Below are positions 54,092 to 63,510 of a stretch of DNA of 64,000 nt, one piece after another. The position numbers were made by a program, and so were the translations under genes. The notes under the pieces were generated by a model. That model was given only the letters and a program-made list of their open reading frames with translations, did not search any database and was not told the DNA's origin. Source of the DNA: Bifidobacterium commune (lineage in GTDB: Bacteria; Actinomycetota; Actinomycetes; Actinomycetales; Bifidobacteriaceae). Location: contig NZ_FMBL01000001.1 of NCBI RefSeq assembly GCF_900094885.1, positions 214,867-278,866 of the forward strand, written 5' to 3'. Each line of letters opens with the position of its first letter. Position 1 is the stretch's first letter.

Positions 54092-55255
54092 ATGGAATAT
54101 CGGCGTCAGATCGAGCAATTTCTTGATTTCCTAAAGACCAACCGGGGGCTTTCCGCTAACACCATTAAGGCGTACCGTTCTGATTTGGAACAGTGCTTGG
54201 GCTTTCTTGACGAATGCGGTGTGAAGCGACTGGGTGATGTGACCTTGCAGAGCCTGCGTGAATGGATGGCGCACGAATCGCAAGCGCATGCTCGTAGTTC
54301 CATGGCCCGTAAGACGGTGGCGGTGCGCAACTTCTTCGCTTGGGCGGACGAACATGATTGCATCGCTTACAATCCAGCAGCAACGCTGATGACGACGAAA
54401 ATCCCGCAAGTCTTGCCGACCGTGCTCAACGAAGTTCAGGCTAGGCGACTGATGGATGTCGTGGACGAGGATTCAGGACAGAAACGATCGGATAAGACGG
54501 ACGACAACGGCGATGCATGTCCCGCAGGCCCGCTGGATGAGCGTGCTGCACTCCGAGATGGAGCGGTGCACAACGACACTGGTTACCATACTGCAATGGC
54601 ATCGGATGAGGGTCGAGCTGATGCCAATGAGAGACCGATGTCGAAGCGGTTGTTGGTCTCATCAAAACAATCGGCTGAAGATAAAGCGTTGGAATTGCGG
54701 GACGCGGCGATGGTGGAGCTACTGTATGCCACAGGCGTTCGAGTAGCTGAACTAACCGGTCTGGACGTGGACGATGTTGCGTTTGATACGCATACCATCC
54801 GAGTTACCGGTAAAGGGAACAAACAACGTGTGGTACCTTTCGGTGCACCCGCCTCAAGAGCCCTTGAATCCTGGCTGTCAAGCGCTGGCCGCCAGGTATT
54901 GCTCAAAGGAGGCGGGGGAGCGACTGGCTCCAAAGCGGCAACGGTTGAAAGCAGGGCGGCCAAAAATTCTCCTCGTTCTGTGGATGCATTGTTCGTCGGC
55001 GCCCGGGGAGGGCGCATCAATCAACGAATCGTGCGTGATGTGGTCCACCGCAAGGCTGATGAGGCGGGCATTCCGGACATCGCTCCTCATGCCTTGAGGC
55101 ACAGTGCGGCTACTCATTTGCTTGACGGTGGTGCAGATTTGCGTGAAGTGCAGGAGATGCTTGGACATTCCTCGCTTAAAACGACGCAACGTTATACGCA
55201 TGTTTCCATCGAGCAGTTGAAGTCGCGGTATCGTCAAGCATTCCCCAGGGCGTAA
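54092..55255 (+). CDS. xerC: Tyrosine recombinase XerC-like with internal insertion
   Basis: This phage-integrase-family recombinase is probably the XerC partner of the XerD at 43378-44298. The N-terminal SAM-like domain (1-90) precedes the catalytic domain with R217 in 'YATGVRVAELTG', 'HALRHSAATHLLDGGADLREVQEMLGHSSLKTTQRYTH' read as consecutive motifs, and a C-terminal Tyr. At 387 aa it is about 85 aa longer than the family. A hydrophilic insertion at about 128-198 and a second Gly/Ser-rich one near 270-295 account for this. ATG 54092 follows GAGGGGGGAG. Confidence 0.9.
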   Translation: MEYRRQIEQFLDFLKTNRGLSANTIKAYRSDLEQCLGFLDECGVKRLGDVTLQSLREWMAHESQAHARSSMARKTVAVRNFFAWADEHDCIAYNPAATLMTTKIPQVLPTVLNEVQARRLMDVVDEDSGQKRSDKTDDNGDACPAGPLDERAALRDGAVHNDTGYHTAMASDEGRADANERPMSKRLLVSSKQSAEDKALELRDAAMVELLYATGVRVAELTGLDVDDVAFDTHTIRVTGKGNKQRVVPFGAPASRALESWLSSAGRQVLLKGGGGATGSKAATVESRAAKNSPRSVDALFVGARGGRINQRIVRDVVHRKADEAGIPDIAPHALRHSAATHLLDGGADLREVQEMLGHSSLKTTQRYTHVSIEQLKSRYRQAFPRA

Positions 55256-55354
55256 GGGGATAATTGGCAATGTCTATGAGTGAATGTCGGCTTTTCGTTT
55301 GAATAGATCGGTGTTGCCGCCTTGTTATGCGTGCGTCAGGATAAACTGGTCAAT

Positions 55355-56221
55355 ATGAGCATCATGGTGACCACTTCTAATCTCAATGGTATTCGCGCAG
55401 CCAAGCGTAAGGGCGTGCTTGACTGGGCCGAGGCCAATGCTCCAGACATCTGGTGCATGCAGGAGGTGCGTGCTCCGCAGGAGGAGATCGACCCGATTTT
55501 CGGAGCGATGGCGGAGTGCTATCAAAAGGCCGGTAAAGTGTCGCAAGCAGAGGCTCTGGGACGTATGGATGAGGTGTGCCGTATCAAAGGGCGTGCAGGC
55601 GTCGGTCTGCTTTCTGACTTGAAGATCGAGGAAGAGCGTTACGGATTGATGGATCTCGATGAGGATGTGGATTCCGGCAGATGGATTGAGGCTGATGTCA
55701 CAGCACCGAGCGGTATGCAGCTTACCATTGCCAGTGTCTATGTTCATGCGGGCAACACCGATGATCCCAACAAAATGGCTCAGAAATTCCGCTTCCTCGA
55801 GAGTATGCTTGAGCGCATGGCGCAATTGCGCGACGAAGCTGAGAATGCAGGGCGTCAGGCATTGCTCTGCGGCGACATGAACATTGCACATACCCCACTT
55901 GACATCAAGAACGCCAAAAGCAATGAGAATCACGCTGGTTTCCTGCCGCAGGAGCGCGTCTACGTTGACAAATGGCTCGATTCACAACAGTACGGGTTTG
56001 TTGACGTGATGCGTCGACTTGCAGGTGATGTGCAGGGTCCGTACACCTGGTGGAGTCAGCGTGGACGAGCCTTTGACAACAACGTCGGTTGGAGGATTGA
56101 CTATCAGCTGGCCACTGCGGGTTTGGCGCGAAAGGCTGTTTCCTTCGATATCGACCGCGCCCCTTCGTACGACACGCGCTGGTCCGATCATGCTCCATTG
56201 AGTGTCATCTACGACATCTAA
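55355..56221 (+). CDS. xthA: Exodeoxyribonuclease III (AP endonuclease)
   Basis: This ExoIII-family enzyme cuts DNA at abasic sites in base-excision repair. It has 'NLNGIRAAKRKGVLDW', 'DIWCMQEVRAPQEE' (metal-binding Glu), 'GDMNIAHTPLDIKN' (catalytic Asp/Asn), 'GWRIDYQLAT' and 'SDHAPLSVIYD'. ATG 55355 gives 288 aa; a TTG/GTG start at 55322 is in frame but less likely. Confidence 0.93.
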   Translation: MSIMVTTSNLNGIRAAKRKGVLDWAEANAPDIWCMQEVRAPQEEIDPIFGAMAECYQKAGKVSQAEALGRMDEVCRIKGRAGVGLLSDLKIEEERYGLMDLDEDVDSGRWIEADVTAPSGMQLTIASVYVHAGNTDDPNKMAQKFRFLESMLERMAQLRDEAENAGRQALLCGDMNIAHTPLDIKNAKSNENHAGFLPQERVYVDKWLDSQQYGFVDVMRRLAGDVQGPYTWWSQRGRAFDNNVGWRIDYQLATAGLARKAVSFDIDRAPSYDTRWSDHAPLSVIYDI

Positions 56222-56395
56222 AAAGTTGTGTGCGCTTGCCGATAGAGAAGGAGCACACCACTGTACAACTTGGTTTGGTCAATAATCCGCGTAATTAATC
56301 GTGGTTGAAGTATTGTACTATTTCGATCCGGAACTCTTCGTGGTCTTGTACCATGGCGGATTGAAAACCTGGTTTTTCCGCAGATCTTGGCGGAT

Positions 56396-56707
56396 TTATG
56401 AGTGTTCCACCGCCGATTCCGCGTTTAGCAGAGTTCGCTCGATGTCATTGACCGCGAATGCCAGATGATGGCGAAACTCCTGGTCTGGATGGTCGGGCAA
56501 GGTTCTGCCATCCTGATACTCGATGAACTCGAGTATGGCAGGTGTGCCGTTTTCCACATATTGTAGGATGTGATTGCCCATATCTACTCGGTTGCCCAGC
56601 GGAAGACCCAAAACGGAACTATAGAAAGTCGTTTCCAACGTCAGTGAGTGCACCACCAAAAACGTATGGGCAAGCTGTGTCTCCGGTTTGTTCGTTGATT
56701 GAGTCAT
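56396..56707 (-). CDS. VOC-superfamily (glyoxalase-like) protein, probably truncated
   Basis: The frame of 103 aa shows the start of a vicinal-oxygen-chelate domain ('AHTFLVVHSLTLETTFYSSVLGLPLGNRV') and a second 'HHLAFAVNDIERTL' segment, then stops. Typical VOC proteins continue for another 20-30 residues with the final metal-binding Glu, which is missing here. The gene may be a pseudogene next to the decayed locus that follows. ATG 56707 follows AAAGGTGAG. Confidence 0.55.
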   Translation of the reverse strand: MTQSTNKPETQLAHTFLVVHSLTLETTFYSSVLGLPLGNRVDMGNHILQYVENGTPAILEFIEYQDGRTLPDHPDQEFRHHLAFAVNDIERTLLNAESAVEHS

Positions 56708-56832
56708 GAGTCTCACCTTTTTATGTGTCGTCTATTGGGATAGGGCTCGGTGTTGCCGCTTAGGCGACTGTGGTTGTCTAAGCGGCAACACCAAGATGGT
56801 AAGTGTAGGAAGTCTCCTGCGCTAACCTGCTA

Positions 56833-57440
56833 TCAGTCGTAGAGCAGCTTTGCAATGTCGGGATTGTCTGAGTTGTCGTACCAGTGTGACCCGGTATCGG
56901 AATCGGGAACCTTACCTTCCTTGGCGGCTTTGACGGCCAATGCGTTGGCCTGATAGCCCATCCGATTGGGATCCTGTTTGCCGAACCGAGGAATTCGCCG
57001 CCCTTGAGAGCCTTGCGCTGAGAGCTGCCGGAATCGAATCCGATGACAAAGATATCCCTGTACTTATCGGTTTGCTTGTTGAGCGCGGTGCCATCGTTGG
57101 TTGCGCTAACGCCATCCTGATTGGACGAGAAGATGCTCATCAATCCCTGGGTGCCCAGAATGGAGGTTGCCGCTGATTGGATATCGGCTTGGCTGGTGGT
57201 CGGATGTACGGTAACGACGACCTTCGCCTTAGCCGGCTTGGAGAAATTTTTCGTCCACTTTTCCTGATCGGAAACTGAAACCGCTCCGTCCAGATCGGGA
57301 AGCTTATTGATTTCCTCGACAACCGATTTGACGAAGCTGTTGACTCGGTTGACGATTGAACCGGAAGTCGAATCCTGTCCAAGAACGGCGATTGCAGTCG
57401 GCTTGGCAGCAGTTCCGGCTTGAAGCTTTGCCCGCACACG
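56833..57440 (-). pseudogene. Sugar-binding protein remnant (Rbs/periplasmic BP family)
   Basis: This is the C-terminal two thirds of a ribose/galactose-type binding protein: 'TAIAVLGQDSTSGSIVNRVNSFVKSVVEEI', 'TTSQADIQSAATSIL', 'FVIGFDSGSSQRKAL', ending in another frame with 'SGSHWYDNSDNPDIAKLLYD' type residues at 56833. A frameshift near 56990 and loss of the N-terminus at about 57440 inactivate it. At the 5' side it is fused, out of frame, to the permease remnant. Confidence 0.8.
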
Positions 57441-58077
57441 TTCTTGTCGTTATTGGAACCCATGGCGTAGGTGTAGCGGCCGAGTCTTGTGCGATTGAGC
57501 CGGAACCACGCGACGATGAAGAAGACCATGAGCCAGATATTGAGTCCATCGGAAAGTTGCACCACTTTTAGATAAGGTCTTTGAAGGCACCGTGCGGCGT
57601 GCCAAGGCTGTGGGGCACGTCTGCGTCTGTATTTTGGCGATGACGGAGCACAGACTAAGTGAGATGCACTGCATGACCAGCGTTGCGATGAACGGTGGAA
57701 GTCCCAGTACGCCAATCAGAATGCCATTTGCCAGACCGAACGCCAATCCGGCCAGTACGACGCTCAGCAAGGATATCGCAACGGGGAGGTGTCATACGTT
57801 GTAGGCTACGCCGCCGACGAGGGCCGCACCCACCATTACCGTGCCGGACGAAAGGTCGACACCTCCGGTGATGATCACGCTGGTTGTTCCGATGGCCAGG
57901 GATCCGATGTAATAGGAACAGCTTAGAATGCTTGGCGAAGTGTCTGTGGTCAGGAAGTCGTTCACGAAAATCGAGAAGAATACGTACAGTATGACCGATG
58001 TGGCCAGCGCGATGACTTGCAGCATCGCAGAGCCTGACAGATTCAGGCCGAACGGCCGTTTGCCAAGTGCTGCTTTT
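57441..58077 (-). pseudogene. Sugar ABC permease remnant (Rbs type)
   Basis: Segments 'LQVIALATSVILYVFFSIFVNDFL', 'GGVDLSSGTVMVGAALVGGV', then after a stop near 57795 'VVLAGLAFGLANGILIGVLGLPPFIATL', and after another frame change 'GLNIWLMVFFIVAWFRLNRTRLGRYTYAMGSN' identify an RbsC-type permease. It lacks its C-terminal helices and has at least two disruptions. Its predicted start, after AAGGAG at 58091-58096, has no start codon: only ACTGAAAAA follows. Confidence 0.8.
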
Positions 58078-58888
58078 TCAGTCGTTGTAACTCCTTGAGT
58101 TTTCTCTCTTGATTGCTATATCCATGATTGATTGTTCGGTGGCTTCGCTGATATCAAGCGAACCCGTGGTGCGTCCCTCGCACATAACCACGACCCAGTC
58201 TAAAGATGAAGGATCTCGGTAAGGTCAGACGATACGAGAATGATGGATTTTCCTTGTTCGACAAGGTCTTGCATCGATTGATAGATTTCCTCTCTGGATC
58301 CGATACCGATTCCCCTGGTAGGTTCGTCGAAGATGATGATTTCCGCATCCTTGAGAAGCCTTTGGCAAGGACGACCTTGCTGGTTGCCGCCTGAGAGGTT
58401 CTTGGCCTTTTGGTCGATTTCTAGGGTCTTTATCCTGAGAAGGTTCACGAAATGTTCGGTGGATGTCCGGCATTTCTTTTGATTGATGACAATCCCATTC
58501 GATAGTTTGTCGTAGGAAGGCAGAACCGTGTTGTCCGTTATCGACAAGTTGGTGACCAATCCATAACGCTTTCGGTTCTCTGATAGGTATGCGATGCCCT
58601 TCGCGATTGCATCCTGAGGATTCTTGAATTTGACCTTCTTGCCGTGCAGCATGATGTCGCCGTCCGCTTTCGGGTCGGTTCCGAAGAGGATACGTATCAT
58701 TTCGGTCCTGCCGGCTCCGATAAGACCCTCGAATCCGAAAATCTCACCCTTGTGCAGTTCGAATGAAGTACCCTGTACATCAGGGGAGTGCAGGTTCTGG
58801 GCGCTTAGGATGACCTTGACACCTGCAGGGACCTCGTTGACGGTTTTCTTAGTGTTGCTCATGTCACGGCCGATCATCATCCTGATGA
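58078..58888 (-). pseudogene. Sugar ABC transporter ATPase remnant (RbsA type, 5' truncated)
   Basis: This is the second half of a duplicated sugar ATPase: 'MMIGRDMSNTKK', Walker A-like 'GLIGAGRTEMIR', 'YLSENRKRYGLV', signature LSGGNQQ and Walker B 'IIIFDEPTRGIGIGSREEI'. The first nucleotide-binding domain is missing. A frameshift after 'SSDLTEIL' (about 58200) puts the last residues in another frame, ending at 58078. The 5' junction at about 58888 abuts a LacI remnant on the other strand. Confidence 0.82.
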
Positions 58889-59144
58889 TTTGATCGATCC
58901 GGGGATGAGCGTCATCTCTCAGGACTGCGACCGATTGGGCAGACGTGCTGCGGAATTAATGCTTGAAGAGGTGAATACAGCGGATTCGGACTCGAAAACC
59001 ATTGTTATCCCGATCACATTCATCGCGCGAGGCAGCGGCGGAATCCTTCCGAAACGAGTTGTTGAGGGTGCTGAAGAATTGGTTTCTCAGCTGGTTTTCT
59101 GCATGAAGTTACGTGATTTCTTGTCAGGTATATGGGCGCATTGA
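58888..59144 (+). pseudogene. LacI-family regulator remnant (3' end)
   Basis: The frame 'DLIDPGMSVISQDCDRLGRRAAELMLEE...PITFIARGSGGI' is the C-terminal end of a LacI-type repressor. DNA-binding and most ligand-binding parts are absent. It lies divergently against the ATPase remnant, so one deletion removed the 5' ends of both genes and the shared promoter. Confidence 0.75.
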
Positions 59145-59270
59145 TGATTTCGCTCTATTTACCGAATTCGGCGAAGGTACAGCTGAGTTGCATTCGGAGA
59201 GGTGTACCGCGACTAATTCAGGTGATAGAATTGGCAGGATATTGTCTTGCCTGTTTTGAAACGAGGGACC

Positions 59271-60212
59271 ATGGGACTGTTCGGATTTGGCAAAAGGAAG
59301 AACCGTGATGATGATGCTGAGGCTATGCCTGAGGAAGCTGAGGTGACGAGCGAGGACGTGGCTTCACAGGCTGAGAATGATACAGCTGCTGATCGCTCCG
59401 ATGATTCGCTGAAAGAAAGCGACGCGGGCAGTGAAAACAATGGTGTAGACTCGGTCGATTCTGAAAACGAATCCGATGCTGACGATCATCGGATTCCCGA
59501 TGAACCCAGTGAAACCTATCCCGGACGCGGTGATCTTTATGGACCTTGGGACATCGATGAGAGCGCCGCACCGAATTATGACGAGTACTTGGATCTAGGT
59601 GCCTATTATCTGCCCTTCATGCAAGGTATCGAGCTGCGGGTGAAGGCTAACCGCGCCAGCGGAGAGGTGCTTGGCTGCACCATTTCTTACAAGGCTTCCA
59701 GCTTGGAAGTCGAGGCGCTCGCGGCACCCAAAACCTTGGGCCTTTGGGATGGAGTAAGCGAGGATTTGCTTGAGGCTAATCCCAAGGCTAGTACGCAACT
59801 TGGGGTTTTCGGTATGGAAGTCAAGTTGCCGGTCACGATCAAAGGCGGCAAAACATTGACTACCCGTATTGTGGGTGTTGATGGGCCACGTTGGATGTTG
59901 CGCGGTATTTTCTCCGGTCGTGCCGCGACCAATCCGGATAGTCCGGAGACGAAAGCATTGAATCAGTTCTTCTCCGAAATTGTGGTCGATAGAGGTGAGG
60001 AGCCCTTGGCTCCGCGTGACTTGATTCCTATGCATCCCCCCGTCTCGCCGGAAGAACGTCGTAACGCCGAAGACGACATCGATGAAGCTGACGGCAACGA
60101 TGGTAAGGAACATAAGGTTCCCAAGCGCGTCAAGGGACCATTTATAGCCGATCAGGAGACCGAGGTGCAGACCACCATGTCGCGTGGTCCTATGTTCTCT
60201 GAAATGCGCTGA
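59271..60212 (+). CDS. DUF3710 family protein
   Basis: This 313-aa protein is conserved in Actinobacteria. The N-terminal about 85 residues are acidic, Ser/Asp/Glu-rich and probably disordered. The core DUF3710 ('GPWDIDESAAPNYDEYLDLGAYYLPFM', 'GVFGMEVKLPV', 'RWMLRGIFSGRAA', 'FSEIVVDRGEEPLAPRDLIPMHPP') follows. Function is unknown. ATG 59271 has GAGGGA 3 bases upstream. In Actinobacteria this gene is often near dut, DUF3159 and trmA-like genes; the latter two follow here. Confidence 0.85.
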   Translation: MGLFGFGKRKNRDDDAEAMPEEAEVTSEDVASQAENDTAADRSDDSLKESDAGSENNGVDSVDSENESDADDHRIPDEPSETYPGRGDLYGPWDIDESAAPNYDEYLDLGAYYLPFMQGIELRVKANRASGEVLGCTISYKASSLEVEALAAPKTLGLWDGVSEDLLEANPKASTQLGVFGMEVKLPVTIKGGKTLTTRIVGVDGPRWMLRGIFSGRAATNPDSPETKALNQFFSEIVVDRGEEPLAPRDLIPMHPPVSPEERRNAEDDIDEADGNDGKEHKVPKRVKGPFIADQETEVQTTMSRGPMFSEMR

Positions 60213-60227
60213 AGTGTTGAACCTTCG

Positions 60228-60270
60228 ATTCGTCGGTTATCCTTCGAATCACCGACGAATCACGTTTTAG
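60228..60270 (+). terminator. Terminator after the DUF3710 gene
   Basis: GATTCGTCGGT (60228-60238) and ACCGACGAATC (60252-60262) form a perfect 11-bp stem, followed by ACGTTTTA. Confidence 0.7.
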
Positions 60271-60464
60271 CGCCGACCATCGGTTGTCCGGCAAGCGTTT
60301 CCCGGTGAAACTGAGAGGGCAGACTGGTGTGAGCAACCTGAGTTTGTTTGTTGGTGTCCACAGTACGACTGTTACATGCAAAACGGCTGTTTTACCCAAG
60401 AATATGGATGTTGGTCCGACAAGCACGGCGGCCGACATATACAAATCGAACGGAATAGGTGATT

Positions 60465-61286
60465 ATGACCGACGCAAAGAAACCCCAAGGGCTTGCAGCG
60501 CTTGCCGGGGTGACGAACGGCGAGGATTTTTCTGTTGTCGACGCGATCGGTGGGATACGTGGCGTCATCGAATCAATGTTGCCCGGCTTTCTTTTTGTGT
60601 TCATGTTCGTGTTGACCTCCAATCTGAAGCTGACAGTTATCGCGTCTGCGGTTCTGGCGGTGTTGTCGGTTTTAATTCGTTTTTTTCAGCGCCAAACCGT
60701 GCTGGGGGCGTTGGCGGGACTGTTCTCGATAGCTATCTGCCTGGTCTGGGCGTGGAACACTAATGAGGCGCGAAATTACTACGTTTATGGGTTCATTACG
60801 AATAGCATCTGTGTCGTTGTGCTGGTGCTCTCATTCCTGGTTCGTGTCCCCGGAATCGGATTTTTTATTGAATTCATACGCTCGATGCCTACCGAGCATT
60901 ACCGTGCGTGGCTTGCCGATTGGCGGGGGGATAAAAGGCTCCTGCAAGCCTATAACATCGTGACAGCCATGTGGATTGTCATTCCTGTACTACGGCTTGC
61001 GGTGCAGGTTCCACTGTATCTGGCGGATTCCATCGCTTGGCTAGGTACCGCGCGTCTGTTGATGGGGTTGCCGTTCACGGCGCTGTCCATTTGGATTTCG
61101 TATTTGATTATTGCCGATCCGATGCGGAATCACCCTAAGTACAAGTCGGATGACAATATCGAGGAGGATGCCGACGGCAGCACAAATACAGATGTTGCCC
61201 AACGGATTGATGATGGTGAGGACGATGACTTGCACGGTATGGAAGGTCAAGATCATATGAGGCATACGGACAAGGGGCAACGCTAG
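60465..61286 (+). CDS. DUF3159 family membrane protein
   Basis: This 273-aa protein has about five to six hydrophobic helices between residues 25 and 215. It begins 'GLAALAGVTNGEDFSVVDAIGGIRGVIESMLPG', which is typical of DUF3159, and ends in an acidic cytoplasmic tail. ATG 60465 is chosen; GTG 60459 is in frame. Function is unknown. Gene order DUF3710, DUF3159, TrmA-like methyltransferase is conserved in Actinobacteria and suggests a common, probably RNA- or envelope-related, context. Confidence 0.82.
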   Translation: MTDAKKPQGLAALAGVTNGEDFSVVDAIGGIRGVIESMLPGFLFVFMFVLTSNLKLTVIASAVLAVLSVLIRFFQRQTVLGALAGLFSIAICLVWAWNTNEARNYYVYGFITNSICVVVLVLSFLVRVPGIGFFIEFIRSMPTEHYRAWLADWRGDKRLLQAYNIVTAMWIVIPVLRLAVQVPLYLADSIAWLGTARLLMGLPFTALSIWISYLIIADPMRNHPKYKSDDNIEEDADGSTNTDVAQRIDDGEDDDLHGMEGQDHMRHTDKGQR

Positions 61287-61425
61287 ACTAAAGCAACGTA
61301 TTGAAAACGTGCCGATCTTGATTCATACGAATGCTGCCGGCAGTATGTCATACAACATGAATGGTGCGGAACGAGGACTGTTTTCCATCGCACCGGATAG
61401 ACGTTAGAAGTAGAGGTATCAACAC

Positions 61426-62724
61426 ATGCAAGCCACAGTACGTATTGAACGTTACGCCGACCAAGGGCGTTGTGTCGCCCACATCGACGGACGTGTGGTG
61501 TTTGTGCGTTTCGCGTTGCCTGGCGAGCTGGTCACGATCGAGCTCGATGAGCCGTATGATCGTGATGATCGTTTTTGGACCGCGGAGGTGGTCGATGTGC
61601 TCGAACCTTCCGAGGACCGTGTCGAACCGCTTTGGCCTTTGGCCGGACCGCTTGCACAGGGCGGGGGAGTCGGCGGTGCCGATTTGATTCATGTCTCGTT
61701 GCCGGGGCAGCTCAAATGGAAGTCCGCGTTGATTACCGACCAGATGCGTCGTATGGGACATCTTGACATTGACGACGTATCCGTCGCGCGTATGGACGAC
61801 GACGTTGATGAAAAAGGGTTGCACTGGCGCACACGTATCGAATTAATTGCTGACGAAGAAGGGCACGCCTCGATGCGGCGCCGTGCGTCGCACACTCGTG
61901 TGCGCATCGACACGATGCCGTTGGCTACGCGTGCGTTGCTGGCCGTGGCCCGTAATCAGAGACTGTGGAATGAACAATTCGAGCCCGGTGCCAAAATCCG
62001 CATAGCGGTGCCTGAACCGCGTGATATTCACACTTCCCGAGTGTCAAACAAAATCTTACTTGACACGATAGGCGACAACTTTGCCATTACGGTCGACGGT
62101 CGTTTGTATGCGGGATCGAAGCGACTCAAAGAAGTTGTGGATGTGGATGCCAAACGTTACAAATACGGTGTGGAGGCTGGCGGATTCTGGCAGGTTCACC
62201 GCATGGCTGCCCCGACGTTGGTCAAATATGTACTGGGTTTGGTCAGTCGTGAGCTTTCCGGTGTGCGATCTGCCGCTATATGGGACCTTTTCTCGGGTTC
62301 CGGCTTGTTTACCGTGCCGCTGGCCAAGACCTTCACGCATGCCAAGTTGCTCTCCGTGGAAGGCGGCCGCATCGCGGTACGCAATGCCGAACGCAATCTG
62401 CATATCGCCAAAAGCGACAACGTCACTGCGTTGCAGGGCGACACTTCGCGACGTTTGCGCAATGTGCCCGAAGAGCTTGCTAAGCCCAACGTCGTTGTGC
62501 TTGATCCGCCTCGAGCCGGAGCCAAGGCTCAGGTCTGCCGTCAGATTGCTGAAGCCGGAACCCATGCCATCGTCTATATTGCCTGCGACCCGACGAGCCT
62601 TGCACGTGATGCTGCAACGCTAACTTCGCTCGGTTATCGGCTCAAAACAATCCAGGCATTTGATATCTACCCGATGACGCACCATGTGGAAACCGTGGCG
62701 CTGTTTGTGCGTGAATATAAGTGA
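61426..62724 (+). CDS. TRAM-domain RNA (uracil-5-)-methyltransferase, RumA/TrmA family
   Basis: This SAM-dependent enzyme makes 5-methyluridine in rRNA or tRNA. An N-terminal TRAM-like domain (1-60) precedes the Rossmann methyltransferase domain: 'IWDLFSGSGLFTVPLA', 'VVVLDPPRAGAK' and the catalytic Cys387 in 'IVYIACDPTSLARD'. No 4Fe-4S cysteines as in RumA are visible. At 432 aa it is a standard size. Whether it acts on 23S rRNA or tRNA cannot be told from sequence alone. Confidence 0.88.
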   Translation: MQATVRIERYADQGRCVAHIDGRVVFVRFALPGELVTIELDEPYDRDDRFWTAEVVDVLEPSEDRVEPLWPLAGPLAQGGGVGGADLIHVSLPGQLKWKSALITDQMRRMGHLDIDDVSVARMDDDVDEKGLHWRTRIELIADEEGHASMRRRASHTRVRIDTMPLATRALLAVARNQRLWNEQFEPGAKIRIAVPEPRDIHTSRVSNKILLDTIGDNFAITVDGRLYAGSKRLKEVVDVDAKRYKYGVEAGGFWQVHRMAAPTLVKYVLGLVSRELSGVRSAAIWDLFSGSGLFTVPLAKTFTHAKLLSVEGGRIAVRNAERNLHIAKSDNVTALQGDTSRRLRNVPEELAKPNVVVLDPPRAGAKAQVCRQIAEAGTHAIVYIACDPTSLARDAATLTSLGYRLKTIQAFDIYPMTHHVETVALFVREYK

Positions 62725-63335
62725 GGTTGTCGGGCGCGATGCGCAAGTTCGGAAGGGCTGTTTTCGGCGTCTGTATGGCGTGGGTGATTTCTCTGCCGCT
62801 TGCTTCCTGTACACCTAAGAATGCGGCGGTAGGAGACACCAAAGCTGTGTCAGGGCACGTGCCGCATGACAGCATCGATAAATCCGACATGCTTATCGGT
62901 GTAGTTTCCGCCGGTGATGGGCAACGTGACCGAATGGTTCTTGAAGCGTTCAAAAAAGTTGGGATCAAGGCCATCTATGCTTCCACAGCTGATGGGGGGG
63001 CGGTTTTGCATCCCGCTCAATCCTTCGTCGATATGAAGCAAAGGCCTGTGACTGCCTTTGTGATTGCCAGTATCGATGCGCTTGGCAGCCAGTCTGGGGA
63101 ATGGAACAAAGCCCTTCGAGAGGCAAGGGATGGGGGTATCCCGGTAATTCTGGTCGATGCCGTTCAGATGCCTGAAGATACGTTGCTGTATGCGGAATCT
63201 CTACGGATTGTCACTTCGGACGATTCGGAACAAACTCCGGGGCGAAAGCAGCCCACGATGTCCTTGGAACAAGCCGTGCACGCTGCGGTTAACGACAATC
63301 CGCATCCCAAGACGATGAGCGTGACGTTACCTTAA
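62721..63335 (+). CDS. Lipoprotein with a periplasmic-binding-protein-like domain
   Basis: This 204-aa protein has a signal peptide with lipobox LASC at about residues 27-30 (from GTG 62721), so it is probably lipid-anchored outside the membrane. The rest ('MLIGVVSAGDGQRDRMVLEAFKKVGIKAIYAS', 'VTAFVIASIDALG', 'LREARDGGIPVILVD') resembles the first lobe of sugar-binding proteins of the Rbs family, ending where the second lobe would start. GTG 62721 overlaps the methyltransferase stop; ATG 62739 is an alternative. It could be a truncated relic, or a one-lobe sensor. Confidence 0.65.
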   Translation: MRLSGAMRKFGRAVFGVCMAWVISLPLASCTPKNAAVGDTKAVSGHVPHDSIDKSDMLIGVVSAGDGQRDRMVLEAFKKVGIKAIYASTADGGAVLHPAQSFVDMKQRPVTAFVIASIDALGSQSGEWNKALREARDGGIPVILVDAVQMPEDTLLYAESLRIVTSDDSEQTPGRKQPTMSLEQAVHAAVNDNPHPKTMSVTLP

Positions 63336-63510
63336 TCCGCGATAAGTGCTCAAGGCGAACGTCGTAAAACGATAATGCGGTATCGCTTATACTTGAAGCA
63401 ATACTAAGCCGTTGTCCATTTTCTGACAGTCGGTGAGGTGGACACGAATCGCAGCAGTGATCGTACATCATTCGTCTGTGACGGATCGACTGCGGATAAG
63501 AGGCAAGAAA

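Noticed and set aside
56222-56290. Imperfect inverted repeat after xthA (AAGTTGT / ACAACTT)
   Set aside because: The arms pair only at their outer 7 bases, with a long mismatched interior and no T-run, so it was not called a terminator.
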